DNA of 64,000 nucleotides, taken from assembly GCF_029690045.1 (NCBI RefSeq), contig NZ_CP121464.1, forward strand, positions 5,766,001 through 5,830,000, written 5' to 3'. Positions 17,046-27,484 of the stretch are shown here, in pieces (positions within the stretch are counted from its first letter, which is position 1; every line of letters begins with the position of its first letter). Made by a program: the position numbers and the translations under genes. Source of the DNA: Janthinobacterium rivuli. Lineage in GTDB: Bacteria > Pseudomonadota > Gammaproteobacteria > Burkholderiales > Burkholderiaceae_D. The notes below the pieces were generated by a model, which was given only the letters and a program-made list of their open reading frames with translations, did not search any database and was not told the DNA's origin.

Positions 17046-17183
17046 TTATGCCCATCAATTAATGACGGTTATGTCACATATATTGTTCACTTTAGCCTAT
17101 TTTTCTTTTATTGGTAAGCAGGCAGCATACGTACTGATACTTCACACAGAACCAGAACGACTTCAATTTGAGGAACCTAGTTT
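17046..17183. promoter_or_regulatory. Divergent lysR/MFS promoter region
   Basis: This AT-rich 138-base interval must hold both promoters and the LysR operator. I see no operator that can be called with confidence. The MFS start has GAGGA about ten bases upstream. Confidence 0.4.
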
Positions 17184-18386
17184 ATGCATCAGACAACAAC
17201 ATCCGCTCGACACAAGAGCGCCGAGCGACTACCCTTGGGTGGACTGCTTGCCTTGGCCATGGCAGCCTTTGTCACGCTGCTGACCGAGATCATGCCGGCG
17301 GGATTGCTTTCTTCCATTGCGCAAGGCTTGAGCGTCTCTGACAGCCTGGCAGGCCAGTTCATTACCGCCTACGCGGTCGGTGCGCTGGTCGCCGCGATTC
17401 CCGTCACCATGCTTACGCAAGGCATGCGGCGGCGTCCCTTGCTATTGACGGCGATCTTCGGCTTTGCGCTTGTCAATCTCGTCACCGCGCTGTCCGACAG
17501 CTATGCCGTCTCTCTGGTGGCGCGCTTCTTCGCCGGTGTCTTCGGTGGAATCGTCTGGACGCTGCTGGCTGGATATGCGGTGCGCATGTCGCCGTCTCAT
17601 CTCGGCGGACGGGCGATTGCGATATCCGGTGCCGGCGCGACCATCGCGCTGGTGCTCGGTGTGCCGCTCGGAGCGCTACTTGGCCGCGCCATCGGCTGGC
17701 AAGGCGCGTTTGGCCTGATGAGTGCCCTGGCACTCTTGCTCATGCTGTGGATCATTGCCATCGTCCCCGACTTCCCTGGCCAGAGCAAGGGGCAGCGCCA
17801 AGCGCTTTCCAGCATATTTTTCAAGACCGGCATTCGCGCCGTGCTGTTCGTGGTCCTCACCTTCGTTGTTGCCCACAACATTCTCTACATCTATATTGAG
17901 CCATTGCTCGTGCCTTCGGGCTTGTCAGCGAACGTGGAAACCGTCCTGTTCGTCTTCGGACTGGGTTCGATCATCGGCCTATGGGTCGTCGGTGCCATGG
18001 TCGATCGTCGGCTGCAGTTTCTTGCCGTGGCAAGCGTCATGGTCTTTGCCGCCGCATCCCTGTTGCTGGGTCTTTGGGGCGACCTGTCGCAAGTGGTCTA
18101 CCCCTCTGTGGCGGTATGGGGCCTCGCTGTGGGCGGTTTTGCCACGATCACTCAAACGGCCTTGTCCCGCTTTGCCGGCGAATCGGTTGATGTGGCGCAA
18201 TCGATGTACACGACGGGCTGGAACACGGCAGTGGCCAGCGGCGGCGTGGTCGGCGGAATTTTGCTTGACCGGTCAGACGTGGCGTCGTTCGCATGGACCG
18301 TCATCGGATTTCTCGCCGTCTCGTTGCTCGCTACAGTCTTCGCCATGAACAAGGCGTTGGCAGGCAGGAGTTGCAGCGGAAGTTGA
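17184..18386 (+). CDS. MFS transporter, DHA1 family (AraJ-like)
   Basis: A 400-residue major facilitator with about 12 membrane helices. The N-terminal half shows the DHA1 pattern TEIMPAGLLSSIAQGLSVSD in helix 1 and the inter-helix basic motif GMRRRPLLLT, and helix 5 carries the motif C-like run GAGATIALVLGVPLGALLG. Members export sugars or drugs; the substrate is not evident. It is paired with the divergent LysR gene. Codon third positions look less GC-rich than in flanking genes, which hints at acquisition. A strong terminator follows. Confidence 0.9.
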   Translation: MHQTTTSARHKSAERLPLGGLLALAMAAFVTLLTEIMPAGLLSSIAQGLSVSDSLAGQFITAYAVGALVAAIPVTMLTQGMRRRPLLLTAIFGFALVNLVTALSDSYAVSLVARFFAGVFGGIVWTLLAGYAVRMSPSHLGGRAIAISGAGATIALVLGVPLGALLGRAIGWQGAFGLMSALALLLMLWIIAIVPDFPGQSKGQRQALSSIFFKTGIRAVLFVVLTFVVAHNILYIYIEPLLVPSGLSANVETVLFVFGLGSIIGLWVVGAMVDRRLQFLAVASVMVFAAASLLLGLWGDLSQVVYPSVAVWGLAVGGFATITQTALSRFAGESVDVAQSMYTTGWNTAVASGGVVGGILLDRSDVASFAWTVIGFLAVSLLATVFAMNKALAGRSCSGS

Positions 18387-18399
18387 TGCGTGCGGCCGC

Positions 18400-18447
18400 G
18401 CCGGCGCCATGCCTGGCCGCGATGGCAGGCATGGCGCCGGCGTTTTT
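18400..18447 (+). terminator. Terminator of the MFS gene
   Basis: A perfect 16-bp stem starting GCCGGCGCCATGCCTG with a 10-base loop is followed by GTTTTT on the plus strand. Confidence 0.88.
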
Positions 18448-18460
18448 ACAACAGCCGGCC

Positions 18461-20464
18461 TTACTGGCCAGCCAGCGCCACGACCGGGTCGAGTCCCGAC
18501 GCCTTGCGCGCCGGCATGAAGCCAAACACCAGGCCCGTCACCACGGCGCAGGCAAATGCGCCGGCGATCGCGCTCAGGGAAAAAATCACCGGCACGTCCC
18601 ATACCAGCAGCAAGCCGGCCACCGTCACGCCGACCACGATGCCAGCCACGCCGCCCACCACCGACACCAGCACGGCTTCCGTGAGGAACTGGCGCAGGAT
18701 GTCGCGCCGGCGCGCGCCCGTCGCCATGCGGATGCCGATTTCGCGCGTGCGCTCGCGCACCGTCATCAGCATCACGTTCATGACGCCGATGCCGCCCACC
18801 ACCAGCGAGACGGCGGCGATCAGGCTGAGCATCATGGTCATGTTGTCCTGCGTCTTGGCTTCAGCGGCAATCGACGCGGCCGCGTTGCTGATGCCGTAGT
18901 CGCGGATGCGGTGGCGCTCGAACATGGTGGCGTCGACCGCCGCCTCCACCTCCGTCACGCGCTTGACGTCGGCCACCGCCATGACGGTGTACGTCGGCTC
19001 GCGCTGGCCGAAGACGCGGATGCCGGCCGTGGAAAACGGCAGCAGCAGCACGTCGTCTTCATCCTTCTCGCCCGTCAGCGCGCCCTTCGCGCTCATCACG
19101 CCGATCACCTGGAACGGCACGTTGCCGATCAGGATGCTCTGCCCCACGGGATTGGCCACGTCGGGCATCAGTTTTTCCGCCAGGTGCGCACCCAGCACGG
19201 CCACGGTGGCCATCTCGCGCTCGTCTTCCTCGGTAAAGAAGCCGCCCTTGGCCACGGGCCAGGTCTGAATCTGCGGCAGGGCCGGCCCCGTGCCGCGCAC
19301 ATAGGTCTGCACGTCGAGGTTACCGTGGCGTATCACCTTGTTGCCCGTGACATTCGGCAGCACGTGGGTGATGCCCGGCACGTCCTTGAGCGCATCGAGG
19401 TCGGCCAGGGTGATGCTGCGCCCCGGGATGCGCGAGCTTTCGCCGCGCGACGCCATGTACAGCAAGTTCGAGCCGAAGGCGCCCAATTGGGCCATCACCT
19501 GCTGGCGCGTGCCCAGGCCGATGGCCAGCATGACGATGACCGAAGCGACGCCGATGACGATGCCGAGCAAGGTCAGGCCCGTGCGGAAGCGGTTGATCCA
19601 CAGCACGCGCCATGCCGCGCGCGCCGCGTCGAGCAATTCCGTGCCCAGCGACGCCCCCGTGTCATGCGCGGCGCGCGACATGTCCAGCGGCGGCAGGGCC
19701 GTCGACGTGGCAGGAATGGCGATGGCGCCCGAGTCTGCGACGATTTCCCCATCGCTGATCTCGATCACGCGGCGCGCCTGGGCCGCCACCTTGCGATCAT
19801 GCGTGATGAGGATGATGGTGTGGCCCGCGTCGGCCAGTTCACCCAGCAGCGCCATGACTTCGGCGCCGCTGCTGCTATCTAACGCCCCCGTCGGTTCATC
19901 GGCGAGGATGATGCGCCCGCCATTCATCAGCGCGCGCGCGATCGACACGCGCTGCTGCTGCCCGCCCGACAACTGGTTCGGCCGGTGATCGAGCCGTTCT
20001 CCCAGTCCCAGGCGCTTGAGCAGCGCTGCGGAACGCGCATGGCGGGCGGCGGCCGGCATGCCCGCGTACAGGGCCGGCACTTCCACGTTTTCGCGCGCCG
20101 ATTCCGTGGCGATCAGGTGATAACCCTGGAAGACGAAGCCGAACGCTTCGCGCCGCAGCCACGCCAGTTCATCGGGGTTCAGGCTGGCCACATCCTGGCC
20201 GGCAAAGCGGTACGTGCCGTCGCTGGGCCGGTCCAGGCATCCGAGCAAATGCATCAGGGTCGACTTGCCGGAACCGGACGCGCCGACGATGGCGACGAAT
20301 TCGCCGGCGCCAATCGACAGGGTCAGGCCGCGCAGCACTTCCACGGCCGGTGCGCCGTCATGGCCGCCGTAGCGCTTGCGGATGCCGGCAAGTTCAATCA
20401 AAGGAACCGGCTGGCCAGCTTCTCCGGCTTGCCCCAGCGACCTGGCCTCGCTCATCGCGCTCAC
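18461..20464 (-). CDS. macB: MacB-type ABC exporter, ATPase-permease fusion
   Basis: A 667-residue protein with an N-terminal ABC ATPase (Walker A GASGSGKS near residue 61, signature LSGGQQQR, Walker B IILADEP, switch His in THDRK). The FtsX/MacB permease follows: one membrane segment, a large periplasmic domain, then three C-terminal segments ending in [17 protein letters not shown]. With MacA and an outer-membrane partner, such pumps export macrolides, toxins or siderophores. Placement in an iron-uptake operon suggests a PvdT-like role in siderophore secretion or recycling. GTG at 20464 overlaps the macA stop and has AGG nearby; ATG at 20455 is an alternative. Confidence 0.9.
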   Translation of the reverse strand: MSAMSEARSLGQAGEAGQPVPLIELAGIRKRYGGHDGAPAVEVLRGLTLSIGAGEFVAIVGASGSGKSTLMHLLGCLDRPSDGTYRFAGQDVASLNPDELAWLRREAFGFVFQGYHLIATESARENVEVPALYAGMPAAARHARSAALLKRLGLGERLDHRPNQLSGGQQQRVSIARALMNGGRIILADEPTGALDSSSGAEVMALLGELADAGHTIILITHDRKVAAQARRVIEISDGEIVADSGAIAIPATSTALPPLDMSRAAHDTGASLGTELLDAARAAWRVLWINRFRTGLTLLGIVIGVASVIVMLAIGLGTRQQVMAQLGAFGSNLLYMASRGESSRIPGRSITLADLDALKDVPGITHVLPNVTGNKVIRHGNLDVQTYVRGTGPALPQIQTWPVAKGGFFTEEDEREMATVAVLGAHLAEKLMPDVANPVGQSILIGNVPFQVIGVMSAKGALTGEKDEDDVLLLPFSTAGIRVFGQREPTYTVMAVADVKRVTEVEAAVDATMFERHRIRDYGISNAAASIAAEAKTQDNMTMMLSLIAAVSLVVGGIGVMNVMLMTVRERTREIGIRMATGARRRDILRQFLTEAVLVSVVGGVAGIVVGVTVAGLLLVWDVPVIFSLSAIAGAFACAVVTGLVFGFMPARKASGLDPVVALAGQ

Positions 20465-21648
20465 AGCTGGAACCTGCTGCTGCCGCTGCCGGCCGGCTGT
20501 TCGCCCGTGACCAGCAGCTCGCCTTCGCGCAAGCCTTGCAGCACTTCCGCGCTGAGGCGGTTGCGCACGCCCACGGTGACGGCGCGCGTATCGACCTTGC
20601 CGTCCGCATCCATCACGCGGGCCGTGAACTGCCCCGGCTTGGCGCCTTCTTCCGTCGAGGGTTTCAGGGCCGGCAAGGGCACGGCCAGCACATTGTTCGC
20701 CGCCGCCGTGACGAATACCACCTGCGCCGTCATCTGCGGCATCAGTTCGCCGTCGGCGTTATCGACGTCGAACAGCACTGTATACAAGATCACCTTGCTG
20801 GTCGACGGCGCCAGGGCCGTGCCGGCGGCGGAACCACCGGGCACCGGCGGGGCCGGCAGCACCTGGCGCACCTTGCCGCTCCAGCGCCGCTGGTCGCCGC
20901 CCAGGGTGGTGAAGTACACGGGCATGTCCGGGCGCACGCGGCGCACGTCCGCTTCCGATACTTCCGTCCATACCGTCATGGCCGACAGGTCGGCGATGCG
21001 CAGGATGTTCGGCGTCTGGTACGTGGCGTTCAGGGTTTGCCCCTCTTTTGCATCCAGGCCCACTACCTTGCCGGCCATGGGCGCGTAGATGCGCGTGTAA
21101 CCGAGGCGCGCCTCGTCCGCCTTCAGGCTGGCCTGGGTCTGGGCTATCTGCGCCTTCAGGTGATCGATCTTGGCACCGGCCGAGGCCAGCGTGGCTTCGG
21201 CCGTTTCCAGGTCGGCCAAGGGCGTGGAGTCGAACTTGGCCATCTGCTTCTGGCGGCCATGCTGCTGGCCCGCCAGGCGGTGCTGCGCCTGCTGGTCGGC
21301 CAGCTGCGCGCGCAAGCCCGCCAGCGCGGCGCGGCCCGCGTCGACCGTGGCTTGCTGCACGCTGGGGTCGATCTCGGCCAGCAACTGGCCTTTTTCCACG
21401 GCGCTGCCCGGCTGTACGTGCAAACGCGTGATCTGGCCCGACACCTGCGCGCCCACGTCGACATAGGTTTGCGGCTGCAGGGTGCCGATGGCCGTGACGC
21501 TGGCCTCAATGTTGCCGCGCTTGACGGGCGCCGTGTCGAACACGGTTTTCGGGCCGCGCGTGGCCCACAGTGCGCCGGCGCCGAACAGCGCCAGCAAGAC
21601 CACGCCGCCCAGGATGCGGGCGCGGCGGGTAGGCAGGCGGGCCGCCAT
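20461..21648 (-). CDS. macA: MacA-type periplasmic adaptor protein
   Basis: A 395-residue membrane-fusion protein with one N-terminal membrane anchor ([17 protein letters not shown]). A biotinyl-lipoyl half-motif follows ([23 protein letters not shown] is interrupted by a long coiled-coil hairpin, residues ~95-180, and resumes at [12 protein letters not shown]), then beta-barrel and membrane-proximal domains. It bridges MacB to an outer-membrane channel. The stop overlaps the macB start. No TolC-like gene is present, so the channel is encoded elsewhere. It lies 91 bases after the DUF3325 gene. Confidence 0.92.
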   Translation of the reverse strand: MAARLPTRRARILGGVVLLALFGAGALWATRGPKTVFDTAPVKRGNIEASVTAIGTLQPQTYVDVGAQVSGQITRLHVQPGSAVEKGQLLAEIDPSVQQATVDAGRAALAGLRAQLADQQAQHRLAGQQHGRQKQMAKFDSTPLADLETAEATLASAGAKIDHLKAQIAQTQASLKADEARLGYTRIYAPMAGKVVGLDAKEGQTLNATYQTPNILRIADLSAMTVWTEVSEADVRRVRPDMPVYFTTLGGDQRRWSGKVRQVLPAPPVPGGSAAGTALAPSTSKVILYTVLFDVDNADGELMPQMTAQVVFVTAAANNVLAVPLPALKPSTEEGAKPGQFTARVMDADGKVDTRAVTVGVRNRLSAEVLQGLREGELLVTGEQPAGSGSSRFQL

Positions 21649-21739
21649 CAGGCAGCCACTTTCAATACATTCAACACATCAATCGGTGTCGCCAGGCGTG
21701 AAAAGTGCATCAGTCTATCCTTGAAAATGGCGGTAAACA

Positions 21740-22081
21740 TCACCGCAGGAACGTCACAAGACCTGCCAGCGCGGCGACGGCTGCCAGCAGGGAACTACGA
21801 AACAGCAAGCGGGGCGCATACGGCAGCAGCAGGGCCACCAGCAGCGCGCCCGCCCCGATGAACCCCAGCCAGGCGACCACGCCGACGGTGGCGCTCCAGC
21901 CGGCCACGCAGGGCCAGATGGCCAGCGCCAGCAACACCGCGCCGGCCAGTTGCAGCGCGCGCCGCACGTTTGGCGCCGCGTCCCTGCCCCAGACCTGGCC
22001 ATGGTGGCGGTCCATCGCCAGCGAGAGGCTGGCCATGCCCGCATACGACAGGCCCAGCGCGCACAGGATGGTATTGATCAT
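21740..22081 (-). CDS. DUF3325 family membrane protein
   Basis: A 113-residue protein with about four hydrophobic segments, beginning CALGLSYAGMASLSLAMDRH, a pattern typical of DUF3325. The function is unknown. The ATG overlaps the PepSY gene stop as ATGA. The gene order DUF3649, PepSY, DUF3325 recurs beside ferric-siderophore receptors, comparable in position to the fpvHJK partners of the pyoverdine reductase FpvG. Confidence 0.85.
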   Translation of the reverse strand: MINTILCALGLSYAGMASLSLAMDRHHGQVWGRDAAPNVRRALQLAGAVLLALAIWPCVAGWSATVGVVAWLGFIGAGALLVALLLPYAPRLLFRSSLLAAVAALAGLVTFLR

Positions 22082-23781
22082 GACTGTCCTTCCGTAGTGA
22101 CGTGCAGGCTGGCCGTGGGCGCAGCGTTTTCCCTGGCCGCGGCCTTTTTCAGTGGTTTTTCCTTGCGCTTGTGGACTTTCCACGCGCCCCAGGCGGCCAG
22201 CAGACCGAAGGCCATGCTGCCCAGCTCCACGCCGGCGCTTTCCCAGTCGCCGCGCGCGATTTGCGCCGCCAGATTGTCGCCCGTGCTCAATACATTCAAG
22301 ACGGGCAGCAGCAGGCACAGGGCGGCCAGCAAGCCCAGTTGCTCGATCCACGCGCGCTTTTCCGCGCGCAGGCAGGCGTGCACCAGCATCACAAACCACA
22401 CGCCGAAGAAGGCCCGCAATTCCCAGCCGGCGCGGTGCTCGATGCCGACGGGGATCAAACGGTTGGCCCACAGGAAGCCCACGCAGGCGATGGACAGGCC
22501 GGCGATCGCCGCCACGTTCAGGCAGGCGATGACGCGGTACACGCGCTGTGTGTAGGCGCCGAACTCGCCGCCCGACTTCTGGCGACGCTTGACCATGAAC
22601 AGGATCGCCCCCGTGCCCATCATGGCCGTACCGGCCAGGCCGCAGAAAAAGTACAGCCAGCGCATCGGCGTGCCGCCGAAGCCCACCATGTGCAGGTTCG
22701 ACATGACGGAGCGCGTCAGGCCCGCGCCACCCGTATCCGACTCGCCGGGCAGGCGCAAGGCGACCTGTTCGCCCGTGGCCAGCGCATAGCAGGCCCGGCC
22801 CGTGTTGGCGCTGAGGCGTTCCATCGTGTCCGTCTCTTCATTCCAGCCGTACATGCACACGCGCATGGACGCGTCGTTCGGGTTGTCCAGCACCACGGCG
22901 CGGATTTCCTGGCCGATGGCCTGTTCGGCGCGCAGCGCGAACGATTCCAGCGCGGGAATGGCCAGCGGCTGGCCCGTTTTCACGGGTTTACCCACATCGT
23001 TCCAGTCGGCCAAAAAGGCTTTCTTGGCATTGTCCATGCCGTATTGCGCCACCACGGGGGCCGGCACATAGTCATCGCTGAAGAAGGCCAGGCCCGTGTA
23101 GGCGATCATGAACTGGAACGGCAAGGTCAGCACGGCCACCGCGTTGTGCGCGTCGAGCCACGAGCGCTGGCCCTTGGCCGGGCGGAAGGTGAAGAAATCC
23201 TTGAAGATGCGCTTGTGCGTGATGACGCCGCTCACCAGCGCCACCAGCATGATCATGGTGGTGATGGCGACGATCCATACGCCGATGCGTCCCGCGTGCA
23301 GCTCGTAGTGAAAATCGACGAAATGGTGGCCGCCGATGGTCTCGCGCGCATTTTCCTCGCGCGCATGTTCGATGACGGCGCCCGTCAGCGGATCGAGGTC
23401 CGCCGAGCCGTAGCCGCCGGCGGGCTGGAACCAATAGGCGGACAAGCCGTGGCCGGGACGCTGCACGGGCCAGATTTCCCACATGTCCGCCTTCGGATGT
23501 TCCTTGGCCATGAAGTCGAGCGCCAGTTCCAGGCGGTGCCCACGGTCCGTGACCTTCGGCAGCGGCGGATCGTTCGCATGCGCCGCCTCTTCGAGCGCGT
23601 GTTCGGGCGTCATCCAGTGGCCGATCGGGTCGTCGAAGACGGCCAGGGTGCCGGTCAGGAAAATGGCGAACAGCAGCCAGGAAATCCACAGGCCGCTCCA
23701 CGTATGCAGCCAGGCCATGGCCTGGCGCAAGCCGCCCTGCTGCGGCGTTTTCACCACTTTATCTACCTTGACGGCGTTCAT
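22078..23781 (-). CDS. PepSY-associated TM protein, probable ferrisiderophore reductase
   Basis: A 567-residue inner-membrane protein of the PepSY_TM/PiuB group. Membrane helices near residues 22-44, 190-210, 240-260, 375-395 and four near the C-terminus surround periplasmic PepSY-like regions. Conserved His residues lie in helices (LHTWSGL, HHFVDFHYELH, LDAHNAVAV, SNLHMVGF), as expected for haem-binding reductases such as FpvG, which frees iron from ferri-siderophores in the periplasm. The reductase function is inferred from family and context. Start and stop overlap both neighbours by four bases. Confidence 0.85.
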   Translation of the reverse strand: MNAVKVDKVVKTPQQGGLRQAMAWLHTWSGLWISWLLFAIFLTGTLAVFDDPIGHWMTPEHALEEAAHANDPPLPKVTDRGHRLELALDFMAKEHPKADMWEIWPVQRPGHGLSAYWFQPAGGYGSADLDPLTGAVIEHAREENARETIGGHHFVDFHYELHAGRIGVWIVAITTMIMLVALVSGVITHKRIFKDFFTFRPAKGQRSWLDAHNAVAVLTLPFQFMIAYTGLAFFSDDYVPAPVVAQYGMDNAKKAFLADWNDVGKPVKTGQPLAIPALESFALRAEQAIGQEIRAVVLDNPNDASMRVCMYGWNEETDTMERLSANTGRACYALATGEQVALRLPGESDTGGAGLTRSVMSNLHMVGFGGTPMRWLYFFCGLAGTAMMGTGAILFMVKRRQKSGGEFGAYTQRVYRVIACLNVAAIAGLSIACVGFLWANRLIPVGIEHRAGWELRAFFGVWFVMLVHACLRAEKRAWIEQLGLLAALCLLLPVLNVLSTGDNLAAQIARGDWESAGVELGSMAFGLLAAWGAWKVHKRKEKPLKKAAARENAAPTASLHVTTEGQS

Positions 23782-24059
23782 GCTGCACCTCGCGACAGCA
23801 GCAGGCCAAGGCCGCCGCATAGAATCGCCGGCAGCAGCATGCCCAGCCAGGCGCGGCGCAGGTCCTGCACGGCAAAGACCCAGATCACGGCGCAGGTGTA
23901 GACGACGAAGGCGCTCAGGGTGGCCGTCAGCACGGCTTCGGCGCGCGACAGCGGCAGCACGGCGGCCAGCAGCACGGCCACGCCGGACGTGAGCGCATAG
24001 CCGCCAAAGACGGCGGCCAGCACGCGCGAGAACAACATCATGTGGGCCGATTTCATCAT
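23778..24059 (-). CDS. DUF3649 family membrane protein
   Basis: A 93-residue protein with three hydrophobic segments (FSRVLAAVFGGYALTSGVAVLLAAVLP, then LSAFVVYTCAVIWVFAV, then LGMLLPAILCGGLGLLL). It is the first membrane component of the DUF3649-PepSY-DUF3325 set. The ATG at 24059 has GGAG eight bases upstream; the next codon is also ATG. Its stop overlaps the PepSY start. Confidence 0.83.
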   Translation of the reverse strand: MMKSAHMMLFSRVLAAVFGGYALTSGVAVLLAAVLPLSRAEAVLTATLSAFVVYTCAVIWVFAVQDLRRAWLGMLLPAILCGGLGLLLSRGAA

Positions 24060-24130
24060 CGCGGCGCTCCCTGCGGCACACGCTGGCTCACGCCATTGCT
24101 GGCGTGGGCCAGATTCAACTGCACATTCAT
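24056..24130 (-). CDS. Possible 24-aa leader peptide before DUF3649
   Basis: A short frame beginning MNVQLNLAHASNG ends exactly over the DUF3649 start (ATGA overlap) and has AAGGA about ten bases before its ATG. The fit suggests translational coupling between the TonB receptor gene and the reductase genes, but so short a frame could be chance. Confidence 0.3.
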   Translation of the reverse strand: MNVQLNLAHASNGVSQRVPQGAPR

Positions 24131-24175
24131 AAGCCATGCATCCTTCATCAAGATAGATCATTCAAAAGCGGTTAT

Positions 24176-26377
24176 TTACAGTGTGTAGTTCAAGGTCAGC
24201 ATCAGGTTGCGCGGCGTGCCCACCAGGTTGCCCACCACATCGGAGTAGATGCTCTGGTAGTAGCGCTTGTCGAGCGCATTGTTCACGTTCAGGCGCAGCT
24301 CGGCGCGGCTGTCGATCTGCCACGCGGCGTTCAGACCCACGATCGCGTAGCGGCCCTGGCGCAGATGGTAGGCGCCTTCCTTCGACTCGGTCGCGCCCTG
24401 CCCGTACACCGAAGCGCCGATGCGCCAGCCCTGCGCCGCGCCGGACAGGCGGTAGCTGGTGGCCAGCTTGAGCTGCTGGCGCGGATAGCGGCTGTTGAAG
24501 TCCTTGCCGATATTGGCCGGATCGCTGTCGCGCGTAAATTGCGCCTTCACATACGTAAAGCCGGCCGACAGCTGCCAGTCGGGCGTCAGCGCGCCCGCCA
24601 CGTCCAGCTCCACGCCTTCGCTGCGCACTTCGCCCGACGCGCGCTGGCAATAGCCCCAGGTGCTGCCGGGGCAGGGATCCGGGCCGGCCAGGTCGTCCAC
24701 GCCGCGGTTTTGCTGGCGGATCTGGAACACGGCCGCGCTGGCATTGAGAGCGCCGCCGAAGTATTCGCCTTTTACGCCCGCTTCATAGTTGGTGCCGCTG
24801 ATCGGCTTCAATGGCTGCGCATTGGCGTCGGTGGCCGCTTGCGGCTGGAAGATTTCGGTCCAGCTGGCGTACACGGAATGCTGCTTGTCGAGGTCATACA
24901 CGACGCCGGCGTACGGCGTGAATTCGCGCGCCACCGAGTAGCCGGCATCGTCCTTGTACCAGCTCACGCGCCCGCCCAACACCAGCGACAGCGGCTCGGC
25001 CAGGCGCATGCGCGTGCCCGCATACACGCCGCTTTGCTCGGTGATGCTGGCCGTGCCCCACTGCGCGTAATTGATGACGGGGCGCGCCACGCTGCCCACA
25101 TCCCAGTGGTAGGGGTCGATCACCGGCGCGCTCGCTTGCCGGGTGTACGCCGCCCAGCCGCCATAGCTGTTTTTCGACGAACGGCGGTGGCTGGCGCCGA
25201 CCGTCAGCTCGTGCTCGCGGCCGAACAGGCTGTAGCTGCCGCTGGCATACGCGTCATAGCTGGTATTGGCCAGTTCGGCGCGGTAGCTTTGCGAATTGAA
25301 GCGCAGGGTGTCGCCGCGGCGGTTGATGCCGGAAAACGTCGTGTCGATCTCGGGCGTCTTGCGCGTGGCGGCCAGCTTGGCCTTCCAGCCATTGCCGAAG
25401 CGGTGTTCCAGTTCGGCGAAGATGGTTTTATCCGTCTGGCGCCAGCCATCGAAGTCGGTGCCCAGGTAAGTCGAGCGGGGCAAGTTCAAAAAGCTGCCGT
25501 CGGCGGCCGTCACCACGCCCGTCGCGACGCCGTCGTTATCCGTCTTGCGGTAGTGGGCGCCCACGGTCAAGGTGGTGTCCGGGCGCAGATCCGCCTCGAT
25601 GATGCCGTACAGCTGGTGATTGCGGCCATGCAGCACGTCGACAAAATCCTTCTTGTCCTGCACCGTCGCGACGATGCGCCCGCGCAGGGTCTTCGCTTCA
25701 TTGAGCGCGTTGGCCGCATCGGCTTCCAGGCGGTAGTTGCTCCAGCTGCCCACGCTGGCCGAGAATGACGCTTGCGGCGTGGCCGTCGGGCGCTTGCGCA
25801 CCATATTGATGGCCGCGCTGGGCGTGCCGCTGCCCGTCATCAAGCCCGTGGCGCCGCGCACCACTTCGATGCGGTCATAGATGGCCAGGTCGTCATTGTC
25901 GCCATTGAAGGTGCCGTTCGCGCCCAGGCTGGTAGGCAAGCCATCGAACAGGATGTTCTCGACTGGAAAGCCGCGTGCGCTGAAACTGCCCGAATCACCC
26001 GTAAAGTTGCCCTTTTGCATGACCAGCCCCGTGATCGACTGCACCGCGTCGTCCAGTGTCGTGATGCCCAGGTCGTCGATCTGCTGGCGCGTCAGCACGC
26101 TGACCGACTGCGGCGTCTCGCGCAGCGACAGGTTCAGCTTGGTTGCCGTATTGCTCACGCCCGTCGTGTAGGAGCCGCTGCCTTCTGTTGTCGCATCGCG
26201 CCCTGCCGTGACGGACACGCCGAGCATGGTCTGTTCGGCAGCAGGGATGGCAGGCGTGGCCTGCTGCGCCAGCGCCGGCAGGCTGGCGGCCAGGCACAGG
26301 GCGGCAGCCGCTTGCGCCAGCGGACGCAATGCGCAGTGATGAGATGGCAAACTGACAAAATTCAAAGCGTGAAACAT
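24176..26377 (-). CDS. TonB-dependent ferric-siderophore receptor without STN domain
   Basis: A 733-residue outer-membrane receptor with a signal peptide ending near LPALAQQ (residue ~39). The plug domain begins soon after (RETPQSVSVLTRQQIDD, then IYDRIEVVRGATGLMTGSGTPSAAINMVRKRP), and a 22-strand barrel ends in ...LMLTLNYTL. A TonB-box-like LGVSVTAG lies near residue 53. There is no N-terminal STN signalling domain, although FecR and FecI genes lie just upstream. The ATG at 26377 has AGGA eight bases upstream and is preferred over one 27 bases earlier. The siderophore is unknown. Confidence 0.92.
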   Translation of the reverse strand: MFHALNFVSLPSHHCALRPLAQAAAALCLAASLPALAQQATPAIPAAEQTMLGVSVTAGRDATTEGSGSYTTGVSNTATKLNLSLRETPQSVSVLTRQQIDDLGITTLDDAVQSITGLVMQKGNFTGDSGSFSARGFPVENILFDGLPTSLGANGTFNGDNDDLAIYDRIEVVRGATGLMTGSGTPSAAINMVRKRPTATPQASFSASVGSWSNYRLEADAANALNEAKTLRGRIVATVQDKKDFVDVLHGRNHQLYGIIEADLRPDTTLTVGAHYRKTDNDGVATGVVTAADGSFLNLPRSTYLGTDFDGWRQTDKTIFAELEHRFGNGWKAKLAATRKTPEIDTTFSGINRRGDTLRFNSQSYRAELANTSYDAYASGSYSLFGREHELTVGASHRRSSKNSYGGWAAYTRQASAPVIDPYHWDVGSVARPVINYAQWGTASITEQSGVYAGTRMRLAEPLSLVLGGRVSWYKDDAGYSVAREFTPYAGVVYDLDKQHSVYASWTEIFQPQAATDANAQPLKPISGTNYEAGVKGEYFGGALNASAAVFQIRQQNRGVDDLAGPDPCPGSTWGYCQRASGEVRSEGVELDVAGALTPDWQLSAGFTYVKAQFTRDSDPANIGKDFNSRYPRQQLKLATSYRLSGAAQGWRIGASVYGQGATESKEGAYHLRQGRYAIVGLNAAWQIDSRAELRLNVNNALDKRYYQSIYSDVVGNLVGTPRNLMLTLNYTL

Positions 26378-26491
26378 GCAAGTTCCTGATAGTAGTGGCG
26401 TCATCAGACGGTGAAAAACAGGCGCCCTACTCTGTAGGTGCCGCGAAAACGAAAAACGGGCAGTCCGGCTGCAAGTATTTTTTGTGGGGTG

Positions 26492-27484
26492 CTACGGCGC
26501 CGGTTCGACGCTGACCCAATACCGCGTGCGGCTGCGCACCTGCACTGGTAAGGAATTGGGCAGCATGTTCAGGATGCGCTGGGTGTCGGCCAGCGGGAAC
26601 ACGCCCGACAGGCGCAGCTGGGCCACTGCCGGTGCGCAATCGATCACGCCGGGGCGGTAGCGGGCCAGGTCGGCCAGGAAATCGCCGAGGGTCACGTCGT
26701 CGACGATCAGTTGCCCACGCGACCAGGCGTGCGCATACGCATCGATGGCGTGCGGCGCGTCTGGCGCCTGGCGGGAAAACGCCACGCCGTGGCCGGCCGC
26801 CAGCAGCAAGGGCGCGCCGCTGCCATCGCGGGGCAGGATTTCAACGGCGCTTTCCAACACGTCCACGGTGCTGTAGTCATCCTGCTGGCGCACGGCAAAG
26901 CGCGTGCCCAGCGCGCGCACCATGCCTTCGCGCGTGGCCACCACCAAAGGCGCGCCGCTGCCGGCGCCATGGCCGCTGGTGACGAGGATCTCGCCAGCCA
27001 GCAGCTCGATCAGGCGCCGGCTGGCGTCGAAACGCACGTTCACGGCCGATCCCGTATTCAGACTGAGCACACTGCCATCGTCCAGCACCACCTCGCGCCG
27101 CTCGCCCGTGGCCGTGCGGTAGTCGGCGCGCAGGGCGCGCACGCCATCCCAGGCATCCGTCTGCGCGGCCAGCATGCCGCCGCCGGCCGCCACGCCCAGC
27201 CACGCCAGCAACTGGCGCCGCTTGCCGTTGACGGCTTGCTGCTGCGTGCCGGCCAGCGCCTGCGCGGCCGCACCGCGGTGCAAGCCGTTGAAGCGCTGCG
27301 ATACGGCTTCGATATGCCGCCAGGCCCGTTCATGTTCAGGGTCGGCCTCGCGCCAGCGCTGCCATGCGGCGTGCTGCGCCGCGTCCATCTCGCCCGACAT
27401 CAGCATGGTCAGCCACTCGGCCGCCTGCTTCTGCACATCCTCGCGGATGGCCGCCGGGGCCGCAGCATTCCCCACCGTGCTCAT
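26492..27484 (-). CDS. FecR-family anti-sigma/signal transducer
   Basis: A 330-residue protein with the N-terminal DUF4880 sigma-binding region (AAEWLTMLMSGEMDAAQHAAW, residues ~21-41). A weak membrane segment lies near 90-106 (LLAWLGVAAGGGML), then the periplasmic FecR domain (~120-235; LDDGSVLSLNTGSAVNVRF) and a C-terminal DUF4974/STN-like domain (~260-330). It should hold the ECF sigma factor encoded immediately upstream; the ATG overlaps the sigma gene stop as ATGA. The adjacent receptor lacks the domain that normally signals to FecR. Confidence 0.9.
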   Translation of the reverse strand: MSTVGNAAAPAAIREDVQKQAAEWLTMLMSGEMDAAQHAAWQRWREADPEHERAWRHIEAVSQRFNGLHRGAAAQALAGTQQQAVNGKRRQLLAWLGVAAGGGMLAAQTDAWDGVRALRADYRTATGERREVVLDDGSVLSLNTGSAVNVRFDASRRLIELLAGEILVTSGHGAGSGAPLVVATREGMVRALGTRFAVRQQDDYSTVDVLESAVEILPRDGSGAPLLLAAGHGVAFSRQAPDAPHAIDAYAHAWSRGQLIVDDVTLGDFLADLARYRPGVIDCAPAVAQLRLSGVFPLADTQRILNMLPNSLPVQVRSRTRYWVSVEPAP

